From: Deinandra increscens subsp. villosa
Lineage: Eukaryota; Streptophyta; Magnoliopsida; Asterales; Asteraceae
Length of the DNA: 64,000 nucleotides
Direction of reading: 5' to 3'
Assembly: GCA_039602395.1 (NCBI GenBank)
Contig: JBCNJP010000025.1
Coordinates: forward strand, 47,511,980-47,575,979
Positions 24,274 through 34,470 of this stretch are shown in pieces. Under the pieces are notes generated by a model. That model was not told the DNA's origin. It saw nothing but the letters and a program-made list of their open reading frames with translations, and did not search any database. The number at the start of each line of letters is the position of its first letter. Within the stretch, counting starts at the first letter, position 1. Both the position numbers and the translations under genes were made by a program.

Positions 24274-25136
24274 TGTTGGGTTTTCGATAGTAGTATACGG
24301 GTGCCCGGTGACGTGAATAAGAGTTAAAACGGAATAAACCGGTAATCCGTTACGCAGCGGAATAAGCAAGTTTACTAAATAAATGCGTAAACCGATAGTG
24401 TCTTAATTGTGTTAATAGGACCACGATCACCAAATAAAATCACGCAAACACCTTTTAGCGTTAAACCAGTTAACGCAAACATAATTACAATAACGTAATT
24501 AAAATCGAAATTAAACTTCTAAACTAAAATAGAGTTTAGATATACCTTCGCGGTAATCTAACAAACGTTAGAGACACCAAGGGACAACGCGATGACGCTA
24601 GGGTTTCACGGAAACTCGATCCGACGTTCGAATCAAATCGTTTTGCAAATCGCAAAACCGTCTTAAAATGATTCGTTGTAAACTGCAACGATTCGGTTTA
24701 TGGTGGCGACGAGCGAGCACCAACGTATCAAGACGGTGATGGCGACTAGGGTTTAGCCGGGGCGAATAAACAATTATGGCGACAAAGCTCACACCCGCGA
24801 TATCGTAACAACTACGACAAAGCTGAGTGGTAATGGTGTCGCAGTGAAACGGAGAAAACTAGGTCGCAATGGCGACCTAGGGTAGTGGTGGCGTCGGCTC
24901 CAAGGAGGAGAGACGACATTGGTACTCAGAGGAGGTGGCGGCGGCGTCAGTTACTCCCAAGGAAGTTTCAGCGATGGCGGTTGCTCCCAAGGTTCTGATG
25001 ACGACGATCCTCCCGGTTGATGATGATGATCACGCCTTGATTGCGAATTGCAAGAATCTTGCAAAACAATCTTTGACGACTAGGGCTTCACGTGGAAGGA
25101 GTGTCGAGAGAGAGGGTTGCGTGAGAGAGGGAGGCC

Positions 25137-25226
<90 letters not shown>

Positions 25227-25714
25227 ACACACAGAGAGAGAGAGAGAGAGATCGTGAAAGGGAGGGAGGCGTAAATGAGGATTAGGGTTTCGCTAATCCT
25301 TACTTGCTTATTTAAGCCCTTTTATTTTACAGATCAAGTCCCTCGTCAAATTCTATCATCAAAGTAAACCACCAATGTTTACGAATTAATAAAACAACTT
25401 TATTAATATAACAGTCGTAAACCTGAGAACCAATAAATTCAAATAACGATTTATTTGAATTATTATTTTCACCGTATACGTTAATCGATAAATCGAAATG
25501 TTTATTCTCCATTTTATTATCGCAAGGATAATCATTCGTAATCAATTACATGTTTATTAATCAAGAATAAACATTAATTAATTACGTATTTTCGTGATTT
25601 ACCGGTTAACTAATTAAGCGGATTTATATCTCGTTTTCCTCAGTGTAAATCTTTATGGGTCATAACCGGGTCGGGTTCTTGATGTTGTCGAGTCTGGACA
25701 TCCAATAACCAACA
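24274..25714 (-). repeat. 3' LTR of the copia element (1,441 bp)
   Basis: This LTR matches 30281-31670 along its length but has many substitutions, lacks about 50 bp near 24320 that the other LTR has, and carries a much longer GA tract (25139-25250). Confidence 0.9.
25139..25250. repeat. Long GA/CT microsatellite inside the 3' LTR
   Basis: More than 40 GA units with a short ACACAC interruption. The equivalent site in the other LTR (about 31190-31210) has only a few GA units. Confidence 0.95.
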
Positions 25715-25726
25715 ATCTCCCACTTG
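25715..25726 (-). other. Polypurine tract of the copia element
   Basis: The minus strand reads CAAGTGGGAGAT directly before the 3' LTR. This is the typical plant copia polypurine tract and confirms the orientation. Confidence 0.85.
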
Positions 25727-28070
25727 GACAGGAATTCGACAACTTTAGAAGAAACAGTCAGAGGTGCTCTAGCTACACATGGCTGTTCTAACCAGTTACG
25801 ACACTTTAAGTCAGTAACCAAGGCATATCTATAAACTCGTGTTGCAGTTTTAACTTATGGTAATTCAAAGTCATTAGTTCATTTCAGTATAAGACATCAA
25901 TTAAACAAGAGACATGGATTTAATTCATTCTCTTTAATGTTCAATCATTCTATTTCTCGTGTCCGTAGTTCGAAGTGATCCAATCAAACACACAGTAAGT
26001 TTGGGTAAGGCCTTACACTTAACACTTGGAACTCATGAGAGGGCCCACGATGTCTAACTATTGCATTATTAGTGCAAGTGTACAGAATCCCATATTGACT
26101 ACATACAACTCCCACTAAGCTTCAGATCCATTTCCAAAAGTAGCTCTTATTACTAGCAGTTACGCGACAGCGTTAGACTACAATAAAAGAACAATCTTTG
26201 GAAAACGGGAGGTAGCATATGTATCTCAAGTCAAAGGACACTATTGAGTATACCATTTAATCAAATTCATCTTATGATTAAATCCATGAAGACAATTTGA
26301 TATGAGTTACGTCACAACGTCATTCTCTAATGAGGTCTGTGAGTCTGGATAGTTTACCGTTTGAGTCCAGAGTCAGAATAGTCAAAGATCAGTTTTGTTC
26401 CCACAAATTAGATCGACTACAGACGGTTTTAGAATATTTCACAAAATATTCATGGATGTTTAAAACGTATAAATTCAAACACGTTTTGCAGAATTCGAAA
26501 TCTGCATCTAACCCTTTAGATCATATTGAATGATTTGGTGCTAACGTTAAAGTTCGACATCCCAACACTAAAGTAGAACATCAATGTAGTGTAGAATTCA
26601 GGTAATACGTAACTGTATTAGCTTATTGATCAAACTTGATCAATGGAACGGTGAATTCTTGTGCTAGGTTCTTTTCCTATGTTCTGGTTTTACCCGTTTA
26701 AGTTGTTTCATTAGTTTTGGTGTTTCTCATGAACAACAAAGGTACTTAAGTATATTTGAACGCGTGATAAAACTTGTGCCCTTGGTATGCACATGGATTA
26801 TCGTGTTATCACAATGGCATGTTAACTGATTGTCAAAAAAATCCAATTAACATTCTTCGAATGTACTCTTACATTCTTCATTCAAAACATTCACTTATGA
26901 TGGCTTGTTGTATGGTGAGTATACTCGAGTACTCATCATGAACATTTGTCATCATAAAGACAAGTTGAGAAGATTTGATTTCCAGCTTTTGTCGTTGTGT
27001 AACCCTTTACAGTGACACTCATGCAACATCCCTATGTTGGATAGTTCTCGTTTTATAACTAGTATGACACGACTCGTTTCAAGAAATTGATTATATATTT
27101 AAGGGTGCTAGTCCAGAGATAATTTCAATTGTGTGTGGCTTTGAAACTTGGAGATAAGTTGAGGCTTCATTACAAGTTTAATCCAGTAAACTTCAATGAA
27201 CATCAGATCAACACTCAATCGTTATCCTGATAAGGATTAGTGGTGATGCTCCCACTTGCTTTATGTAGATGATGCATTCTTATAATCATCTTTCTTTCAA
27301 ATTGTTAGGATATTGTTTTGCAAGAGAAATTTCTTAGTAAAATCACTTCGTTTTCAAGAACGAAGTAATTTAGTTTAATAAATACAGTATGAATCTAAGT
27401 TGATTAATATCCAATTTTCATGTCATATACATGAGATAAGAAGATGAAATCAAACTGCTAGAGTTTAATGGTATCCTTGATACAATCATCTTTGTGTTTG
27501 AAAGGAGTTGCTGCTAGACGCTTTGCTGATTATTCTATTAGAGTGCCGAATCTGATTTAGGATTGACAATTCAATCCAATGACCAACCATTAATGGAAGA
27601 TTTTAGGCAAGTAAAATCGACGTCGAGTTCCATTTGGAATTATCAATCATTTAGAATGATAACATGTTTTCACTATAGCAACAACCATTTATTGTGAAAA
27701 GATGTTTGTCTAACGAGTCTTGCTTAATTACAAGAGTCACAGTGCACAGTCCAGTAATTCCTATAGAAACCAAGTTTCTTTGATAAGGAATGTAGATGTC
27801 CATGCATCTTTGAAAATGGATTTGCATTACTCAAACTTGGTCTCTCGCAAGACTTCATCTTGGAACCAATTTGAGTCGCAAGTAATCAGTTAAGAGGTGG
27901 TTTCTGGGTATGAGATGTGAATGGAAATAATCGGCATGTCATCAGTCACGTGTTTATTAGTTTCAAACTTGAAACTCCAGTCCTTATGATGCCAGCAACA
28001 ACAGGTGCTAAACAGGATTTTAACTCATATAAGTACAAGCTAATTGTAGTTTTCGACTTTCAAGGTGTTC

Positions 28071-28073
<3 letters not shown>

Positions 28074-28125
<52 letters not shown>
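28074..28125. repeat. TA microsatellite
   Basis: About 52 bp of TA repeats within the copia internal region. Confidence 0.95.
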
Positions 28126-28128
<3 letters not shown>

Positions 28129-28879
28129 TGACCATCATGGTCATATGCACCAGACTTAGTGCATTCATATAACATAATCATCTAGCTGATTGCGTTACAT
28201 AAGTAGAGCTGGTGACTTGAACTTTTGTAAACAAGAGTTTGAACTTTGCAAAGGTCCTATTGTTTAAATTGACGAAATCAAGAAAGTGATTTCATAAAAG
28301 TTTAAATTTGATTTAATGAATTCTCGAGCTACGTGATTCCAAACTATATGGTTCTATGAATCATGGTAGGTTGCTATTCCTATCGTAACAAGTACGATGA
28401 GAATAAAAGACATCATGGCCTCGATGGGACTCGAGAGAACACATATTCTTCTATTCGGATAAGGCTAGTCTTGTGTTCATTAAAGCAGAATCACCAGGTG
28501 TAGTGTCATGTTATATGTTTGAATCTAATCTACCAACCAAGTGAAACCATTTTCAAGTGTAGATAAAACCATGCATATCATATAAGTTCACACTGGAAAC
28601 TTAGTGCATGTTAGATTCAAACCAAAAGCAAAATTGTATCCATCCTGGACGCCGCCAGGGAAAAAACAAAACAAGCAAGTTGTTTAAGGATACTACCAAG
28701 AATTTGAAAGTGCAACATGATCTTTATTCAAAGTTTGCAATCATGCAAAGGTAACATGCCATCTTGGTTTCTTTGCTTTTCTATGACTTCATGTTCCTAC
28801 AAAATGTAAAGTATATCAATCATATATTTTGAAGGATCAAATGAAGTGGTATATAACATGAGGTTATAGATATATATAC

Positions 28880-29700
28880 CTCCGGAAGCGCCTGCATCGG
28901 CGTTCTTCCCTTTCACCATGGCAAGATATTCTAGGCAGTTTCTCTTCCACTGCCCCATCTTGTTGCATTCGAAGCACTGGCGCTCATCTTGCGACAGTGC
29001 TTCGAAGCCCTTGACTTGCCCTTCCTGGTAGGGGTGTTCAAAAATATCCGAGTCCGAATCCGTATCCGAATTATCCGAAATTCCGTATCCGAATTATCCG
29101 AAAATTTCGGATATCCGGAATTTCGGATATCCGAAACTCGGATATCCGAAAATTCGGACTTGGACTTGGACAAGAATTTACAAAATTTTCGGAAGTTTCG
29201 GATACCCGGTATCCGAAAATTTAAATAATTAAAATAAATTTTATATTAAATAAATAAGGAATTATTGAATACTTGGACTATGTTTATTTGTTTTGTCGTT
29301 TTTTAGGTCGAACTTATGTTTATTTGTATTTGAAGACTTGGACTATGTTTATTTGTTTTGTCGTTTTGTCGTTTTTTTTGTTAAACGTTTGACTGAGTTT
29401 TATTAAAAAACAACTGGATTTTCGGATATCCGTTTTAACTATCCGAGATCCAAGTCCGAAATTTCGGATATCCGAAATTTCGGTTATGAAATTTCGAGTC
29501 TTAATAAACTTTAGGACAACGAAACAGTTGATATCCGAAATAGTTTCGGATACCCGAAATTCGGATATCCGAATTTTAGTTGCCGGGTATCCGAGTTTTG
29601 ACAAGCAACCCCTACTTCACTGGTGCCAACTAGACACATATCTAGCAGCAGAGCCTTTGACCTTGTCTTAGCCTATTGCACAGGTTTCGAAGAAGTTCTT
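28880..29700 (-). pseudogene. Copia gag remnant with zinc knuckle, split by a hAT-like MITE
   Basis: The minus strand at 28976-28935 encodes CFECNKMGQWKRNC followed by a conserved-looking LEYLAMVKGK. This is the CCHC knuckle of Ty1/copia gag with Gln in place of the metal-binding His. Upstream coding sequence is interrupted by the insertion 29029-29614 and is not open beyond it. Confidence 0.8.
29029..29614. mobile_element. hAT-like MITE (586 bp) rich in TCGGATATCCGA palindromes
   Basis: The element starts TAGGGGTGTTCAAAA and ends CAAGCAACCCCTA, terminal inverted repeats starting TAGGGGT as in plant hAT MITEs. Flanks are CTTCCTGG (29021-29028) and CTTCACTGG (29615-29623), a nearly intact 8-bp duplication. 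The interior is dominated by TTCGGATATCCGAA-like palindromes and has no transposase. Confidence 0.8.
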
Positions 29701-30266
29701 AGCCTACAGGTTTCTTTACACCTCACGGATCGAAATGGCGAGCACATCATTCAACTTGCCTTTGCTGTTGTTATTGGCTGCAGAAAATCTAATCTCAGTA
29801 GTCTTCAATATGGCGAGCACATCGGTTTACACCGTCCGGATACTTGAAATGCTAGGAAGTGTCTTTAGACAAGAACACTTGCCACGATGGGGTAGTCGCA
29901 TCAATGCTCGTGACGTTCGACATGGGCGAAGGAAAGCATTTACAAGAAAATAGAATAATAACCTAATATATTTTAGATACAACTTTAGAACCAAAAAACA
30001 AGTGGGCCAATCTAAAACCAAAACATAAATTGGCCAAAACTGGGACAAACCAAAACACCACAACCAGTCACAACCACAATATGGGTCTAGCCGAATATGC
30101 GTGTTAAACAATCAATTAACAAATTGAATAATGTTTGGTGGAATTAAATCGGCCAAACAAGTAGAAAGGCAATTCGTTTGACTTTCGCGACTTTCGGGTT
30201 TTAACCCAAGTTCGCGAAATCCACCGGTTTAAAATCGACCGGTTAGGGTGTGCGTGTGGCGATCTA

Positions 30267-30279
30267 GGCTCTGATACCA
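30267..30279 (-). other. Primer binding site of the copia element
   Basis: The minus strand reads TGGTATCAGAGCC one base beyond the LTR end, an exact initiator tRNA-Met primer site. Confidence 0.9.
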
Positions 30280-30280
30280 C

Positions 30281-31670
30281 TGTTGGGTTTTCGACAGTGG
30301 TATACGGGTGCCCGCTGACATTAAAAAACTTTTACGTTGGATTAAAACATTACCGTCCGGGTTTAGTAAATAAGAGTTAAAACGGATTAAACCGGTAATC
30401 CGTTACGCAGCGGAATAAGCGAGTTTACTAAATTAACACGTAAACCGATAGTGTCGAAATCGTGTCAACAGGATCACGATCACCAAATAAAATCACGCAA
30501 ACACCTTTTCGCGTTAAACCGATTAACGCGAACATAATTACAATAATGTAATTAAAATCGAAAAAAAACATCTAAACTAAAACAAAGTTTAGATATACAT
30601 TTGCGGTGTTCTAACAAACGCTAGAGACACCAAGGGACAATGTGATGATGCTAAGGTTTCACGGAAACTCGATTCCACGTTCGGATCAAATCGTTTTGGA
30701 AATCGCAAAACTGTCTTAAACCGATTCTCTGTAAACTGCAGTGATTCGGTTTATGGTGGCGACGAGCAAGCACCAACGTATCAAGATGGTGACGGCGGCT
30801 AGGGTTTATCTGGGGCAAATAAACGATTATGGCGACAAAGCTCGCACCCGCGATATCGTAACAACGACGGCAAATCCGAGTGGTAATGGTGTCGCAGTGA
30901 AACGGAGAAAACTAGGTCGCGAAGGCGACCTAGGGTGGTGGCGGCGTCGGCTCCAAGTAGGAGAGATGGCGGTGGTACTCAGAGGAGGTGGCGGCAGCGA
31001 CAGTTACTCCCAAGGAGGTGTCGGTGACGACGGTTTCTCCTAAGGGTTTTGGTGACGACGATCCTCCCGCTTGATGAATGATCACACCTTGATTGCTGAT
31101 TGCAAGAATCTGGCAAAACAATCTTCGACGCCTAGGGCTTCACGTGGAAGGAGTGTCGAGAGAGAGGGTTGCGTGAGAGAGGGAGGGCAGAGATGAGAGA
31201 GAGAGAGATCGTGAAAGGGAGGGGGCGCAAATGAGGATTAGGGTTTCACTAATCCTTACTTTCTTATTTAAGCCCTTTTATTTTACGGATCAAGTCCCTC
31301 GTCAATTTCTATCGTCAAAGTGAACCACCAACGTTTACGAATTAATAAAACAGGTTTATTAATATAACATTTGTAAACCTGAGAACCAATAAATTCAAAT
31401 AACGATTTATTTGATTTATTATTTTTACCGTAAACGTTAATTGATAAATCGAAACGTTTATTCTCCATTTTATTATCGCAAGGATAATGATTCGTAATCA
31501 ATTACATGTTTATTAATCAAGAATAAAGATTAATTAATTACGTATTTCCATGATTTAGCGGTTAACTAATTAAGCGGATTTATATTTCGTTGCCCTCAGT
31601 GTAACTCTTTACGGGTCATAACCGGGTTGGGTTCTTGATGTTGTTGGGTCTTGACATCCAATATCCAACA
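30281..31670 (-). repeat. 5' LTR of the copia element (1,390 bp)
   Basis: Flanked by the PBS on one side and the TATAT duplication on the other. Short open frames inside it (for example 30741-31043) are non-coding LTR sequence. Confidence 0.9.
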
Positions 31671-33494
31671 TATATAACATAATAAATCATTTTAATTTAG
31701 TCACAACTAGGTCCTCATACATCCTAAGGTGCCATCAAGATCATAATCATCAAACAGCAAGACCTACAACATATACAACATAAAGGTCAACTACGAATAG
31801 TTGGTGAATAAACATAGGTTTTATATAGTATAGATTAAAACATGCGATTCATTGAGTTAAGCTCAATCGAGTATGATAAACCTGATATGAGATAGAATAG
31901 TGCATAAGCCAACCCTGACAATAAGGTTTCCAATCACCCGACACCAAACACCGGTCAAGTCAGGTGGGTCGTCACACCAGTAGATCTATTATTGTAACCC
32001 CGAATTTTTACAGTTACTGTTACGCGAGTATGAGATAGGAGGTTGAGCACAACATAGCAACAAATCACTAAAATTCACATAGAAGAGCACACATAACAAC
32101 TTAGAGTTTGATGTAGTTTTTGAGTAATGAATAGAGATCATGGGTTTGATAATGGTACATGTTGCAGTCCAAAACGTTAAAAGAACAGGGGCTATGACTA
32201 CTCACCTGATATAGAGATATAAACAGACACGACACCACGTAACGAGAAGGTTAGACCCTAAAGATGACCTTGACGACTAAATGAGATAGAGAAATAAATA
32301 AATAAATAAATAAACTTTATGACTCAAAGTGACACAATTTACTCGACAACTCGTTGGTGGTTGATTACAGTGAAACGTACGTTCGTGATTTATAAGGCGG
32401 GTCATTCCTAAAACTAAGTCATGTGCTGAAAAATAATTATTTACACAATTATTCACTTCACGGTATCCTAACTATATATTTTCATGCAATTCTAGTAAAG
32501 TCAATGTAACATCCCAAAATCCAAAATTTGCCTTAAATTATTATTTCATTTAGGGTGTGAGCGGTTTAATAATAATTAAAGTTTATTTAGTTACTGAAAT
32601 TCTAAGTAACTAATAGAATAGATGAACCATGAAAGTTTAAAGGTTTGAGTTGTAAATATAAGTTATGGCATGATTTGATAAGGGGGATTTAGAGGAGGGA
32701 CTAAAGTGGCAATATGTTATAAAAAAAAAGATTAGGATGCTCCCATAGGGGGAGATCGTGACCAGAGAAGAGAAAAAGGGAGAAACTCTAGTTCTTGAGA
32801 TTTTGCACCAAATCAAGCTCGTCGGAGGTGGATTTCGAGAGGGGAGCGCCGAAATTGAGATATTAGAGGCTCATAGACCATGAAATCCTTATCAAACTCT
32901 TGTTTCCTTGTCAAGTAAGTTGTTCACAAAGTGGCTTGATTGAGTGGATATCATTTAGAGGTTAAATTGGTGTGTAAGATTTGTTGTATGTAATGTATAT
33001 GTTTTTATGGGGGCTAGAAATTTAGGTTGCATGCTAGCAATTGATGATTTTGAATGGAATATATGAAATGGGTTTAACCCACTTCTTGAAATAGATGCAT
33101 GACTATGAGGAGGGGTTATGTTGGTTAAATTAGACCGCAAGTAAGCTTGATTTTGTGGTTAAATTTGTTAACCATATATTGAATTGTAACTTGTGATTCT
33201 AGTATGTAAAATGGGGTAAGCTAGTATGTTAAGAATCAATGCGATAGATTATGTAGTTTTCATGCACACCAAGTGTTTGTGAAAATGCCTAAAAGAGATT
33301 TTGTACTTGGAAGTGTGTAGTTTTGACAATGATAGTTAGTAAGGTACTTGAGAATCAAGAATGATTATGTTGTGGATTAATAAGCTAAGTGCTTAATTAA
33401 TTATAGGTGAATGTGGTGGGAGCTCAAGCCATCAAGGAATGCTAGAATTGAAGACACGAGGTAACACATGAGTGGTTAATATAATATGTTACAT

Positions 33495-33549
<55 letters not shown>

Positions 33550-33730
33550 GAGAGGATCATTTGAGAACCAATTGGTTTTGAGAACTTTTAAGAACCATTC
33601 CGAGCCACAAGTTATATATAAGGAAATCCCCCCATGAATTTGAATGCTTCCCCCTGAAAATTAGTGGCCCAGAATGGTTCTCAAAAGTTCTTAAAACCAA
33701 ATGGTTCTCATTTGAACCTAACCCTATATA

Positions 33731-33772
<42 letters not shown>
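33495..33772. mobile_element. Foldback MITE (about 185 bp) inserted in a TA microsatellite
   Basis: The core at about 33543-33730 has 60-bp imperfect inverted ends: CATTTGAGAACCA.TTGGTTTT at the left is repeated inverted at the right. TA repeats lie immediately on both sides (33495-33544 and 33733-33772). It has no coding capacity. Confidence 0.75.
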
Positions 33773-33774
<2 letters not shown>

Positions 33775-33839
33775 GTGGTTTGACCATGAACGAGATAATG
33801 AGTTAGTTGTATATTATATATGAAGTATGTTGTGTGTAA

Positions 33840-34470
33840 AAGCGGCGTATAACCCGTTTGGGTATGATAGCAGTAAAATGACCTGTTTGGGTTAAGAGTG
33901 TGTAACTGAAGTATGATGAGTGTAAAGTGACGTGTATGGGTATGATTAGGATGAGTGACCCGTTTGGGGTTTGATTGTGATGAGTGACCCGTTTTGGGTA
34001 TATTAGCAGTAAATAACCCACTTGGGTTATGATTGTGTATATATGTTGCATAGTAAGCATAAGAATGTGTTAAATGATTGGTTGGATAAAATAGTAGAGA
34101 ACAACCCGGTATGGGCAATGTGGGTAAATGATGTATGTGTAATTATGAGGAATATTGTAATGTGACCCGTAAGGGTAAAGATGAAGATATATATAACCTT
34201 TATGTGTTAGACTAACAACTGTAATGTGACCAGTAAGGGTAAAGCTGAATTTATATAACTTTTGTGTTTTATAGTAAAAGTTGTAAGATAACATGTAGCA
34301 GTTTACTTATGTGCATTAGTTAGTGATGTGAAAATGAATATCGATGTTAGAATTAGATGGTGTCAAAGTGATTGGATTGGTAGTATTGAGAATTTGAGAA
34401 ATTGGTCATGATACATGACCCAATCGATGCAGGAAGATGATTGTGACCCATATGGGTTGAGCTGAATAAT
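33840..34470 (+). repeat. Degenerate array of GTGACCCGTTTGGGT motifs in the solo LTR
   Basis: About ten copies of ACCC-N4/5-GGGT with flanking TGAT or GTGA occur in 630 bp, irregularly spaced and diverged (for example ACCCGTTTGGGT, ACCCGTAAGGGT, ACCCATATGGGT). Each core is a small palindrome. Confidence 0.6.

Larger units (their letters stand above)
24274..31670 (-). mobile_element. Complete Ty1/copia-type LTR retrotransposon (7.4 kb), decayed
   Basis: Both LTRs start TGTTGGGTTTTCGA and end CCAACA on the plus strand (24274-25714 and 30281-31670). The whole is flanked by TATAT at 24269-24273 and 31671-31675. The PBS lies at 30267-30279 and the polypurine tract at 25715-25726, which sets minus-strand orientation. 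A gag zinc-knuckle remnant of copia type lies at 28935-28976. No open pol frame survives in about 3.2 kb downstream, so the element is dead or was non-autonomous. It is inserted in the outer gypsy LTR. Confidence 0.9.

Noticed and set aside
24935..25285. Plus- and minus-strand ORFs across the GA tract
   Set aside because: They encode Arg-Glu or Ser-Leu runs generated by the microsatellite inside an LTR.
27259..27279. Plus-strand LYVDDAF, resembling the reverse transcriptase YVDD box
   Set aside because: The element here is oriented on the minus strand by its PBS, polypurine tract and gag, and no other RT motif is in frame. Probably chance.
30741..31043. A 100-residue plus-strand ORF with Gly-rich end
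   Set aside because: It lies wholly inside a copia LTR, antisense to the element, and matches no protein family.
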